NCBI GenBank assembly: GCA_002297865.1
Contig: DBKX01000199.1
Span: 13,592-48,419, forward strand
Direction of reading: 5' to 3'
DNA from: Lachnoclostridium sp. UBA739
GTDB lineage: Bacteria; Bacillota_A; Clostridia; Lachnospirales; Lachnospiraceae
DNA length: 34,828 nt
The notes under the pieces are model-generated. The model was not told the origin of the DNA, ran no database searches, and saw only the letters and a program-made list of their open reading frames with translations. The translations under genes were made by a program, and so were the position numbers. The first letter of the stretch is position 1, and each line of letters opens with the position of its first letter. This document shows, in pieces, positions 8,478-15,720 of the stretch.

Positions 8478-9538
8478 TATTCTCCCTCCTTGTCGTTATC
8501 ATCACTTGTTAATTCCACTGTAGAAACGCCTACAGCTTCTTCTACATTTTCGTACACCTTCTCAGGCTTCTTCTCTTCTGCTTTCTGTGCCTCTGGTTCT
8601 GATACGCCACCTGTCAGTTGTAAGAAGATATCTTCCAGACTCAATGTGGTGGATTTCATTTCATAAATAGGACATTTCGCTGCTGCGAATGCAAATGAAA
8701 TTTCATCACGCAACTCTTCATTTTCTTTATAAGATACCGTAACTTGTTCTACGCCTGCTTCTGTTACTGCAGCTTCATTAAATATAACTTCTTCTATACC
8801 CTTAATACCATTCAGGATAGAAGTAATCTGTTCTTTCGTTCCTTTTGCTTTAATAGCAAGTGATGTCTTACCATCTGACTGTGACAAGTTTTCTGGGGTG
8901 TCACGTACAACTAATTTACCCTTATTAATAATCATAATCTCATCACATACAGCACTTACCTCTGAAAGGATGTGTGAACTTAAGATGATAGTATGTTTTT
9001 CGCTTAACTTACGAATCAATTCACGAATTTCGATTACCTGTTTTGGATCTAATCCAACAGTTGGCTCATCTAAAATAATCAAATCTGGATATCCCATAAT
9101 TGCTCCAGCTAAACCTACTCTTTGCTTATATCCTTTTGAAAGATGCTGAATTAATCTATTCTCTACGTCTTGTAATCCAATCATTTGAATAATTTCCTGG
9201 ATCATACCTTTTCTCTCAGCTTTTTTTACTTTTTTTAATTCTGCAACGAACGTCAGATACTCCTTTACACGCATATCCGGATATAATGGTGGAATTTCTG
9301 GTAAGTATCCGATTGAATTTTTCACTAAATCTGGCTCTTCTTCAATATCATGTCCATTGACTTTCACACTACCTGATGTTGCCTGCAAATACCCCGTGAT
9401 AATATTCATTGTTGTTGATTTTCCAGCACCATTTGGTCCAAGAAACCCTAATACATGACCCTTTTCCAGCGTAAAACTTAAGTTGTCTACCGCTGCATGG
9501 TCACTGTACTTTTTCACTAAATTCTTTACTTCAATCAA
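8477..9538 (-). CDS. ABC transporter ATP-binding protein (GldA-like)
   Basis: A 353-residue ATPase energising the fused permease downstream. Walker A GPNGAGKST at residues 34-42, signature LSKGYKQRVGLAGAI, Walker B DLIILDEPTVGLDP and the switch His in IILSSHILSEV are all intact. After the nucleotide-binding domain comes a C-terminal extension of about 120 residues ending in an acidic tail. I choose the TTG at 9538 (reading MIEVKNLVKKY) because AGGAGG at 9546-9551 is 7 bp before it; the longer frame begins at another TTG upstream of this site. First gene of a three-gene operon with one-base overlaps. Export of an unknown substrate is the family expectation. Confidence 0.88.
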   Translation of the reverse strand: MIEVKNLVKKYSDHAAVDNLSFTLEKGHVLGFLGPNGAGKSTTMNIITGYLQATSGSVKVNGHDIEEEPDLVKNSIGYLPEIPPLYPDMRVKEYLTFVAELKKVKKAERKGMIQEIIQMIGLQDVENRLIQHLSKGYKQRVGLAGAIMGYPDLIILDEPTVGLDPKQVIEIRELIRKLSEKHTIILSSHILSEVSAVCDEIMIINKGKLVVRDTPENLSQSDGKTSLAIKAKGTKEQITSILNGIKGIEEVIFNEAAVTEAGVEQVTVSYKENEELRDEISFAFAAAKCPIYEMKSTTLSLEDIFLQLTGGVSEPEAQKAEEKKPEKVYENVEEAVGVSTVELTSDDNDKEGE

Positions 9539-9659
9539 AATGACTCCTCCTATCTCCTTGGTCAAATAACTAGCCTATCAATCAGCAATGTATTGACAAA
9601 AGTCTTTCAGCACGTTATATGAACTAAGTACATTGTACCTTCTTTATGTAAAAATTTTG

Positions 9660-9684
9660 TGAACAAAACAAATGAATTTGTTCA
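9660..9684. promoter_or_regulatory. Palindrome upstream of the ABC operon
   Basis: TGAACAAA (9660-9667) and TTTGTTCA (9677-9684) are exact complements with 9 bp between. It lies 120 bp before the ATPase start, a plausible operator for a local regulator, but no regulator gene is adjacent. Confidence 0.35.
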
Positions 9685-9719
9685 TTTCATAAAAAAGTAC
9701 GTGTCTAATACCCTCGTAA

Positions 9720-9773
9720 AATAAAAACAACTGAGACACATCTAAGATATTATACCTTAGATACGCCTCAGTT
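9720..9773 (-). terminator. Strong terminator hairpin in the dapB-ABC gap
   Basis: On the minus strand 9773-9756 pairs with 9746-9729 over 18 positions with no mismatch (three G-U pairs), leaving a 9-nt loop, followed by GTTTTTATTTT. It starts about 20 nt after the predicted start of the promoter at 9802-9829, so it could end a short RNA, act as an attenuator for the ABC operon, or be the distant terminator of dapB. Confidence 0.7.
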
Positions 9774-9801
9774 ACAAATGCAAAAGCACATAATATCATA
9801 T

Positions 9802-9829
9802 ATTATAGCGTAAAATGTAAACAACACAA
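9802..9829 (-). promoter_or_regulatory. Candidate promoter in the dapB-ABC gap
   Basis: Minus strand -35 TTGTGT (9824-9829), 16 bp, perfect -10 TATAAT (9802-9807). A transcript would begin near 9795 and meet the hairpin at 9720-9773 almost at once. Confidence 0.5.
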
Positions 9830-9864
9830 ATTTCGCTAGACTAAATCCTGCCTCGCCAAAGTAC

Positions 9865-9982
9865 CGGCAAAAAACAATTGCCGAACGGCTTACTGAACGT
9901 TTTCCCCTCATCCCATACATTTTCACAATACAGAACAAGGGGAAAACATGGTTGAAGCCAGAGAGGTAATTGGTTTTTGCCG
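9865..9982. repeat. 118-nt nested inverted repeat (rod-shaped structure)
   Basis: This lies in the 446-bp gap 9539-9984 and begins 2 bp past the dapB stop. The outer arms (9865-9879 and 9968-9982) pair over 15 positions with one mismatch. GGCTT (9887-9891) pairs with AAGCC (9955-9959). The inner arms GTTTTCCCCT (9899-9908) and AGGGGAAAAC (9938-9947) are a perfect 10-bp stem around a 29-nt loop. The whole folds into a rod with internal bulges on either strand. There is no T-run at either end, so it does not look like a simple terminator. It could be a structured RNA, a dapB 3' UTR element or a degenerate palindromic repeat. Confidence 0.55.
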
Positions 9983-9984
9983 TC

Positions 9985-10737
9985 CTACTCTACAACATCC
10001 GACATATCATACATCCCCGCTTCTTTTCCCTTCAAGAACTTAGCCGCAGCAACAGCTCCCTTTGCAAAAACAGCTTTTGAATATGCAGTATGCTTAAATT
10101 CGATTACTTCATCTGTACCAGCAAATATAACTTCGTGGTCACCTACAATAGTACCACCACGTACAGCTGAGATACCGATATCTTTCTTCTTTCTCTTTTC
10201 TCTTACCTTAGAACGGTCAAATACATAATTGTATTCATTGTTTAGAGCTTCATTAATAGAATCTGCTAACATTAATGCAGTTCCAGATGGAGCATCTACC
10301 TTCTGATTATGATGTCTTTCCACAATTTCAATATCAAAATCATCTGCTAATACATGAGCAGCTTCCTTCAATAATTTACTTAAAATTGTAATACCTAATG
10401 ACATATTGGCTGATTTGAATACCGCAACTTCGTTACCAGTTTCTTTAACTGCCTCAATCTGTTCTTCTGATAATCCTGTTGTACATACTACTACAGGAGT
10501 TTTTGTTCTCTTGCAGTAAGCTAGTAACTTATCAATTGCTTTTGGAGAACAAAAGTCGATTACTACATCCGCTTCCACATCACATGCATCAATATCTGTA
10601 AATACTGGATAACCATTGTCACGATTATCAACAATATCAATACCAGCAACGATTTCAGCGTTTTCATCTTTACGGACAATATCAGTGATAACCTGACCCA
10701 TTGCACCGTTACATCCGTGCATTATTATTCTTGTCAT
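9985..10737 (-). CDS. dapB: 4-hydroxy-tetrahydrodipicolinate reductase
   Basis: A 250-residue enzyme that reduces the DapA product with NAD(P)H in the diaminopimelate/lysine pathway, supplying peptidoglycan cross-links and lysine. The nucleotide-binding motif GCNGAMG is at residues 8-14, and VVIDFCSPKAI near 58-68 is the usual second strand. The catalytic segment ERHHNQKVDAPSGTAL spans 140-155, with the conserved His pair and Lys146. Length is normal for the family. It lies 42 bp downstream of dapA and should share its riboswitch-controlled transcript. The ribosome site is weak. An unusual long inverted repeat begins directly after its stop codon. Confidence 0.97.
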   Translation of the reverse strand: MTRIIMHGCNGAMGQVITDIVRKDENAEIVAGIDIVDNRDNGYPVFTDIDACDVEADVVIDFCSPKAIDKLLAYCKRTKTPVVVCTTGLSEEQIEAVKETGNEVAVFKSANMSLGITILSKLLKEAAHVLADDFDIEIVERHHNQKVDAPSGTALMLADSINEALNNEYNYVFDRSKVREKRKKKDIGISAVRGGTIVGDHEVIFAGTDEVIEFKHTAYSKAVFAKGAVAAAKFLKGKEAGMYDMSDVVE

Positions 10738-10779
10738 GCTAAGAACCTAACCTTTCCATACTTTTTGTGTGTATCCTAA

Positions 10780-11664
10780 TTATAGAAGTCCAACCTTCTT
10801 CATTTCCTGTTCAAGAACTGCTGCTTTTTCTGCAGACATTTCTGTTAATGGAAGACGTAAACCACCAACATTCATTCCCATTAAATTCATAGCTTTCTTT
10901 ACTGGAATAGGATTTACTTCACTAAATAGGCTATGGACAAGAGATAAATATTTCATCTGTAATGCTAAACTTTCTTTCACATTACCTTCTAGGAATTTCG
11001 CAACCATATCATGTGTTTCCTTTGGTGCAACGTTAGCAAGTACGGAGATTACACCTTTTCCGCCTAAAGAAAGCACTGGAACAATCTGATCGTCATTCCC
11101 TGAATATAAATCTATTTTACCATCTGTATAATTCATAACATCCGCAACGAAAGAAATATCTCCAGTTGCTTCTTTGATAGATGTAATGTTCGCATTTTTT
11201 TCAAATAATTCTTTTACTGTAGCAGCCTCCATCTTACATCCTGTACGACTAGGCACATTATACATAACAACTGGGATGTTGATATTAGAAGCAATTTCTG
11301 TATAATGGGCTTTTAAACCTGCCTGTGTAGCCTTATTGTAATATGGTGTGACAATTAGAACTCCATCCGCTCCATCTTTTTCTGCCTGTTTGGATAGTTC
11401 TACTGCTGTACGGGTACAGTTTGAACCTGTTCCTGCAATCACAGGAATTCTTTTATTTACAATATCAATACATGCTTTAATTGTTTTTGAGTGCTCTTCT
11501 TCCGTCATTGTAGAAGATTCACCTGTAGTTCCACATATAATGATGGAATCTGTTCCATTTTTAATTTGATACTCTAACAGTTCTTCTAATTTTTCATAAT
11601 TAACATCTTGATTTTCTTTCATTGGTGTAACAATCGCAACACCTGAACCTGTAAATATAGCCAT
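10780..11664 (-). CDS. dapA: 4-hydroxy-tetrahydrodipicolinate synthase
   Basis: A 294-residue class I aldolase that condenses pyruvate with aspartate semialdehyde, the committed step of lysine/diaminopimelate synthesis. Visible active-site residues are Thr46-Thr47 in CGTTGESSTMT, Tyr135 in MYNVPSRTG, Arg140, and the Schiff-base Lys164 in TSIKEATGD. The start is the ATG at 11664 (MAIFTGSGVAIVTPM), with AGGAGG at 11672-11677 seven bases upstream. The reading frame extends 19 codons further but that part lies in the leader and is not protein-like. First gene of a dapA-dapB operon under the lysine riboswitch. Confidence 0.97.
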   Translation of the reverse strand: MAIFTGSGVAIVTPMKENQDVNYEKLEELLEYQIKNGTDSIIICGTTGESSTMTEEEHSKTIKACIDIVNKRIPVIAGTGSNCTRTAVELSKQAEKDGADGVLIVTPYYNKATQAGLKAHYTEIASNINIPVVMYNVPSRTGCKMEAATVKELFEKNANITSIKEATGDISFVADVMNYTDGKIDLYSGNDDQIVPVLSLGGKGVISVLANVAPKETHDMVAKFLEGNVKESLALQMKYLSLVHSLFSEVNPIPVKKAMNLMGMNVGGLRLPLTEMSAEKAAVLEQEMKKVGLL

Positions 11665-11770
11665 AATTGACCCTCCTATTAAATTTCCGATGCAGTAGTA
11701 CCCTCTTCGCCACACTTGCAATAATTTTTTCTACTATAATTTATGATAGTTTCTTCCTTTTTGACATTAA

Positions 11771-11795
11771 TAAAGCCGACTTAAAAAAGTCGGCT
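11771..11795 (-). terminator. Riboswitch expression-platform terminator
   Basis: On the minus strand AGCCGACTT (11795-11787) pairs with AAGTCGGCT (11782-11774) around a 4-nt loop, followed by TTATTAATG. It lies directly after the lysine aptamer and about 100 bp before the dapA ribosome site, as expected for transcription termination when lysine is bound. Confidence 0.85.
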
Positions 11796-11827
11796 CCTAA
11801 AGAAATTTTGCAAAATCAGGCATAATC

Positions 11828-11995
11828 CTTTAGGTAGCACTCCATCAAATGATGACAGTCACATAATTATTCATTATGTGCCCAGACTTTACCTTCTAGG
11901 ATAGCAAAACCTTCGGCATCGTTTCCTTTCGGCTGCCTTCATCCACGCCTATCTATGTCCAGCAGCTTACTCATAAAAAATGCGCCTCTACCTTA
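11828..11995 (-). promoter_or_regulatory. Lysine riboswitch (L-box) controlling dapA-dapB
   Basis: Read on the minus strand, the region has the conserved parts of the lysine aptamer in order: AAGGTAGAGGCGC opening P1, ATGAGTAAGC, the GGCAGCCGAAAGG and GATGCCGAAGG segments, TCTGGGCACATAATG pairing back through TTATGTGACTGTCATC, and GGAGTGCTACCT closing P1. The P1 arms CTACCTT (11988-11994) and AGGTAG (11832-11837, plus-strand reading) are complementary. The aptamer is followed by a terminator and then dapA, so lysine should switch off diaminopimelate synthesis by premature termination. The family is well described; the match is by conserved sequence and order. Confidence 0.95.
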
Positions 11996-12027
11996 ATTGA
12001 AAATTTTCTTAATATTTGTTTTTTTTA

Positions 12028-12056
12028 ATGTTAGCACTCTAGTTTTACTTTGTCAA
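12028..12056 (-). promoter_or_regulatory. Promoter of the riboswitch-dapA-dapB transcript
   Basis: Minus strand perfect -35 TTGACA (12051-12056), 17 bp, -10 TAACAT (12028-12033), about 35 bp before the aptamer. It starts 7 bp after the stop of the upstream adenosyltransferase gene. Confidence 0.7.
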
Positions 12057-12063
12057 TACAGTC

Positions 12064-12552
12064 TTACTCTTTAATTGGGCGAATTTCGGATATAATATCC
12101 ACATACTCTGCTAATTCGTCAGAGAGTTTCTGACCTGTCATTACAAGTCTAACGTAATCGTCTCTCAATTGAATGAGTTTTATCACATCCTCAGTTGTTA
12201 TAATACCCAATTCAATGAGACCTAATACCTCATCTAAAACCAGTACGTCACAACCACCTGTCTCAATTACTTTCCTTGCAAAATTAAATCCATTGATAAT
12301 ATTTTCCTTTTCTTCGTTCTGCTGTTCTTCTGATAAGTCCAAATAAAATTCTTCTTCTTTCTCAAATCGGAACAGCTTAATATCTGGTTCGAGCTTACTT
12401 AGAAAAGAAAATTCTTCTGCATCCTTGCCCTTAAGAAATTGGATTATAATCACTTCGTATCCCATACTTGCCGCACGAATGCACTGTCCGACTGCTGCTG
12501 TTGTTTTTCCTTTTCCAGTTCCGCAATAAACCTGAACTATTTTCTTATTCAT
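12064..12552 (-). CDS. Cob(I)yrinic acid a,c-diamide adenosyltransferase (CobO/BtuR type)
   Basis: A 162-residue P-loop protein that attaches the 5'-deoxyadenosyl group to cobalt in corrinoids. It opens with KKIVQVYCGTGKGKTTAAVG, the modified Walker A (GTGKGKTT) of the CobA/CobO/BtuR family, followed by IIIQFLKGKDAEEF and the Walker B strand CDVLVLDEVLGLI. The end, VRLVMTGQKLSDELAEYVD, matches the family's TGR-like segment. Slightly short compared with E. coli BtuR. AGGAGG with a short spacer precedes the ATG. Transcribed alone or with the SSB-like gene; no other cobalamin gene is in the window, so it may serve salvage. Confidence 0.85.
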   Translation of the reverse strand: MNKKIVQVYCGTGKGKTTAAVGQCIRAASMGYEVIIIQFLKGKDAEEFSFLSKLEPDIKLFRFEKEEEFYLDLSEEQQNEEKENIINGFNFARKVIETGGCDVLVLDEVLGLIELGIITTEDVIKLIQLRDDYVRLVMTGQKLSDELAEYVDIISEIRPIKE

Positions 12553-12622
12553 CTTAAGCCTCCTGATGACAACCTAGTAAAAGGTTATGTATGAAGTACT
12601 CTACATAATTGAAACAGTTCTT

Positions 12623-12631
12623 ATTGTATCA
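12623..12631 (-). promoter_or_regulatory. Extended -10 promoter of the adenosyltransferase gene
   Basis: Minus strand TGATACAAT is an extended -10 element (TGn followed by TACAAT) without a clear -35, about 70 bp before the ATG. Confidence 0.4.
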
Positions 12632-12669
12632 CATACGAATGAAAAAATCTATTATTTTATAGGATTTGC

Positions 12670-12685
12670 ATATTCACGTGAATAT
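12670..12685. promoter_or_regulatory. Perfect 16-bp palindrome
   Basis: ATATTCACGTGAATAT reads identically on both strands. It lies between the SSB-like stop and the extended -10 of the adenosyltransferase gene. No T-run follows, so a DNA-binding operator is more likely than a terminator. Confidence 0.45.
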
Positions 12686-12691
12686 CAAGGC

Positions 12692-13324
12692 TTAGTCTTC
12701 GCCCAGATACTCCAGCTTACTAACAGAAACTTCGTAAGCTATACGTTTCTCTACTTCATCCTCATTAATCTTTTTCTGATATTCCCTGCTTTGAATTCTA
12801 CCCCAAATCTGAATGTGTCCGCCAACCTCAAATTTTTCTGCATAACGAGCGTTACGTCCCCAGCAGATGCATGGAATATAATCAGATTTTCCGTATGGTC
12901 TATTTACAGCAAGCAACAAGTCTGCAATTTCTCTTCCTAAAGGTGTTTTTCTGTAAATTGGATGTTTACAGATAAATCCATCTAAAAAGATATAATTAGG
13001 TTTTTGGCTTACATAGTCATCGTCGCATATAGTAATTTCCCTTACAAACACAGAAAGCATTAAACGATTTCTATTTTCCTCATGTCTATTGTAAGAACGG
13101 AACTGGCCCGTAATTTCAATATTTTTACCGTCTAAACTTTCTTTTACATCAACCAATCTGTCAGACACCATAAGTGGAATGATATCGTCTGAATTACTTA
13201 AGCGATTTACTTTTACGTCTAAGATATAAAATCCTTCCCCAAATACGTCATGGCTGTGTTTATAATCCCCAACAACCTTTCCTGCTATTGTCACCTGATT
13301 GTTTTCAAATATTTTATCTGTCAT
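12692..13324 (-). CDS. SSB-like protein with two OB folds
   Basis: A 210-residue protein that reads as two SSB-type OB-fold domains in tandem. The first, about residues 8-98, has NNQVTIAGKVVGDYKHSHD, then IIPLMVSDRL, then LDGKNIEITGQFRSYN. The second, about 108-205, has IFLDGFICKHPIYRKTPLG, then EIADLLLAVNRPYGKSDYI, CICWGRNARYAEKFEVG and HIQIWGRIQSREYQ. The second half is the closer match to PriB/SSB-type proteins (REIADLLLAVNR, IPCICWGRNA). Unlike the main bacterial SSB it has no flexible tail with an acidic DDIPF tip; it ends KLEYLGED. Likely binds single-stranded DNA in a specialised role. A good ribosome site (AGAGGAG) precedes the ATG. Confidence 0.75.
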   Translation of the reverse strand: MTDKIFENNQVTIAGKVVGDYKHSHDVFGEGFYILDVKVNRLSNSDDIIPLMVSDRLVDVKESLDGKNIEITGQFRSYNRHEENRNRLMLSVFVREITICDDDYVSQKPNYIFLDGFICKHPIYRKTPLGREIADLLLAVNRPYGKSDYIPCICWGRNARYAEKFEVGGHIQIWGRIQSREYQKKINEDEVEKRIAYEVSVSKLEYLGED

Positions 13325-13429
13325 TATTGTATAACTCCTCTCTTTTTCTGTTTAGCTGCGCTAAAAATGTATTTCCATATATTTCCTTTATCAATATATG
13401 CTTGCCATTCCCATTTTAGAACAAAAGTC

Positions 13430-13457
13430 TTGTAAATTTTTTCGTATGTGTTACAAT
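13430..13457 (+). promoter_or_regulatory. Promoter of typA
   Basis: -35 TTGTAA (13430-13435), 16 bp, -10 TACAAT (13452-13457), about 40 bp before the ATG, with AAGGAGG just upstream of the start. Confidence 0.55.
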
Positions 13458-13499
13458 GTTTAAGTTAAAGCTTACACTTGTAAACACAAGGAGGTCGCT

Positions 13500-15332
13500 A
13501 TGATAACTACAAGAAAAGATGTAAGAAATATAGCTATAATTGCCCATGTTGATCATGGTAAAACAACACTAGTTGACGAATTACTAAAACAAAGTGGTGT
13601 TTTTCGTGCCAATCAAGTAGTAGGGGAACGCGTTATGGACTCTAACGATATTGAAAGAGAACGCGGAATCACAATACTTTCCAAAAACACAGCAGTTGTA
13701 TACAATGACGTTAAGATAAATATTGTTGACACCCCTGGACATGCTGATTTCGGCGGCGAAGTCGAACGTGTTCTAAAAATGGTAAATGGTGTTGTATTAG
13801 TTGTGGATGCCTTTGAAGGTCCAATGCCACAAACCAAATTCGTTTTAAGGAAGGCTTTAGAATTAGATCTTCCTGTTATCGTTTGTATAAATAAAATTGA
13901 CCGTCCTGAAGCTCGTCCTTCAGAAGTTGTTGATGATGTTCTTGAACTTTTCCTTGAACTTGATGCAAATGATGAACAACTTGACTGTCCATTTATCTTT
14001 GCTTCCGCGAAAGGCGGATTTGCAATGGAAGAACCAGATGGTGATCCAGTGGACATGAAACCATTATTTGAAAAAATTATTGATTATATTCCTGCGCCAA
14101 CTGGAGATCCAGATGCAGATACTCAAGTTCTAATTAGTACCATTGATTACAATGAATATGTTGGTCGAATTGGTGTCGGTAAAATAGACAACGGTACGCT
14201 AAAGGTGAATCAGGATGTTGTAATCGTAAATCATCATGAACCAGATAAATTTAAGAAAGTTAAGATTAACAAATTGTATGAATTTGATGGTCTTAAAAAA
14301 GCAGAAGTTGAAACTGCTTCCATTGGCTCTATTGTTGCCATATCCGGTATCACTGATTTACACATTGGTGACACGATTTGCTCCCCCGAAAATCCTGTAC
14401 CAATTGAATTTCAAAAAATATCAGAGCCAACTATTTCTATGAACTTTATGGTTAATAACAGTCCATTAGCTGGTAAAGAAGGAAAATTTGTAACATCAAG
14501 ACATTTACGTGAAAGACTTTTCAGAGAACTTAACACAGACGTTTCTCTTCGTGTAGAAGAAACAGATAGTACTGAAAGTTATAAAGTGTCCGGCCGTGGT
14601 GAATTGCATCTTTCAGTATTAATCGAAAATATGCGTCGTGAAGGTTATGAATTTGCTGTTTCAAAAGCAGAAGTTATCTACCATAAAGATGAAGACGGCA
14701 AGTTGCTTGAACCAATGGAACGTGCTTACATTGATGTTCCTGAAGAATTCTCTGGTTCCGTTATTGAAAAGTTAAGCCAACGTAAAGGTGAACTTCAAAA
14801 CATGTCACACGCAAATGGCGGATACCAACGTCTAGAATTCTTAATTCCAGCAAGAGGCCTTATCGGCTACCGTGGTGAATTCATGACAGATACTAAAGGT
14901 AATGGTATTATCAATACAATGTTTGAAGGTTTCGGTCCTTATAAAGGTGATATTCAATATCGTAAAACTGGCTCCCTCATTGCTTTTGAATCTGGTGAAT
15001 CAATCACTTATGGACTTTACAACGCTCAAGAACGTGGTACTTTGTTCATTGGCCCTGGTGAAAAAGTTTATTGTGGTATGATTATTGGACAAAATGGAAA
15101 AGCCGAAGATATTGAAATCAATGTTTGTAAAAGCAAAAAGTTAACAAACACAAGATCCTCTGGTGCCGATGAAGCACTTCGTCTAACACCACCTAAGGTT
15201 TTGAGCTTAGAGCAGGCATTAGAATATATTGATACCGACGAATTACTTGAGGTAACCCCATGTTCCTTAAGAATACGAAAGAAAATTTTAGATGGTACAG
15301 AACGTTATCGTGCCAAAAAAAATGGTAAATAG
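13500..15332 (+). CDS. typA: Translational GTPase TypA/BipA
   Basis: A 610-residue ribosome-associated GTPase involved in ribosome assembly and stress adaptation. The G domain is complete: G1 AHVDHGKTT near residues 15-23, G2 in ERERGITI, G3 DTPGHADFGGEVERV, G4 NKIDRPEARP and G5 SAKGG. Domain II, the EF-G-like domain III/V region (VSGRGELHLSVLIENMRREG) and the TypA-specific C-terminal domain (IEINVCKSKKLTNTRSSGAD, DELLEVTPCSLRIRKKIL) follow in order. Length is typical. Start supported by AAGGAGG 5 bp upstream. Monocistronic, with its own promoter and terminator. Confidence 0.97.
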   Translation: MITTRKDVRNIAIIAHVDHGKTTLVDELLKQSGVFRANQVVGERVMDSNDIERERGITILSKNTAVVYNDVKINIVDTPGHADFGGEVERVLKMVNGVVLVVDAFEGPMPQTKFVLRKALELDLPVIVCINKIDRPEARPSEVVDDVLELFLELDANDEQLDCPFIFASAKGGFAMEEPDGDPVDMKPLFEKIIDYIPAPTGDPDADTQVLISTIDYNEYVGRIGVGKIDNGTLKVNQDVVIVNHHEPDKFKKVKINKLYEFDGLKKAEVETASIGSIVAISGITDLHIGDTICSPENPVPIEFQKISEPTISMNFMVNNSPLAGKEGKFVTSRHLRERLFRELNTDVSLRVEETDSTESYKVSGRGELHLSVLIENMRREGYEFAVSKAEVIYHKDEDGKLLEPMERAYIDVPEEFSGSVIEKLSQRKGELQNMSHANGGYQRLEFLIPARGLIGYRGEFMTDTKGNGIINTMFEGFGPYKGDIQYRKTGSLIAFESGESITYGLYNAQERGTLFIGPGEKVYCGMIIGQNGKAEDIEINVCKSKKLTNTRSSGADEALRLTPPKVLSLEQALEYIDTDELLEVTPCSLRIRKKILDGTERYRAKKNGK

Positions 15333-15346
15333 TCATTTGTAATTAG

Positions 15347-15374
15347 AAAGGTGTTGCACTATGTAGCACCTTTT
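15347..15374 (+). terminator. typA terminator
   Basis: AAAGGTGTTGC (15347-15357) pairs with GTAGCACCTTT (15363-15373, with G-U pairs) around a 5-nt loop, ending in TTTT. It is 15 bp past the typA stop. The remaining 15375-15684 of this 379-bp gap is AT-rich and holds no reading frame I can support, only three TTCGA copies at 10-bp spacing. Confidence 0.7.
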
Positions 15375-15684
15375 CATATTATCTCCCACTATATTATTTC
15401 CACTTTTATTCTTTAGTAATTCTATATAAACATCTCTTAAAAAAATCCTCTTAGCATCTAGTATCTAGTAAACTGCGCTAATATATAATTTCATACCAAC
15501 GCGAATATATTGTAACATTTCTATTATGATTTTTCCATATGATAGAAAAAAAAGTGATTGATCAAAATCGTCTTGTTTCGACTTTATTCGACATGATTCG
15601 AGTGTATCAGATTCGCTTTATCTAATTTCTGCATTACTTTATTTTTACTATATTTGTATTGCCTTAGCTATTTTATGTACAAAT

Positions 15685-15720
15685 AAGGCATAGCATTACT
15701 TATTTTGTATGCTATGCCTT
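15685..15720 (-). terminator. Terminator of the glycerol-phosphate polymer operon
   Basis: A perfect 12-bp inverted repeat, AAGGCATAGCAT (15685-15696) and ATGCTATGCCTT (15709-15720), with a 12-nt loop and TTATTT on the minus-strand 3' side. One arm contains the last two sense codons and the stop of the glycerophosphotransferase gene. Confidence 0.75.

Noticed and set aside
12587..12940. 117-codon plus-strand frame over the SSB-like gene
   Set aside because: No ribosome site, and most of it is antisense to the conserved SSB-like frame.
13613..14056. 147-codon minus-strand frame inside typA
   Set aside because: It is antisense to a fully conserved GTPase domain, has no ribosome site and has a Ser/Arg-biased shadow composition.
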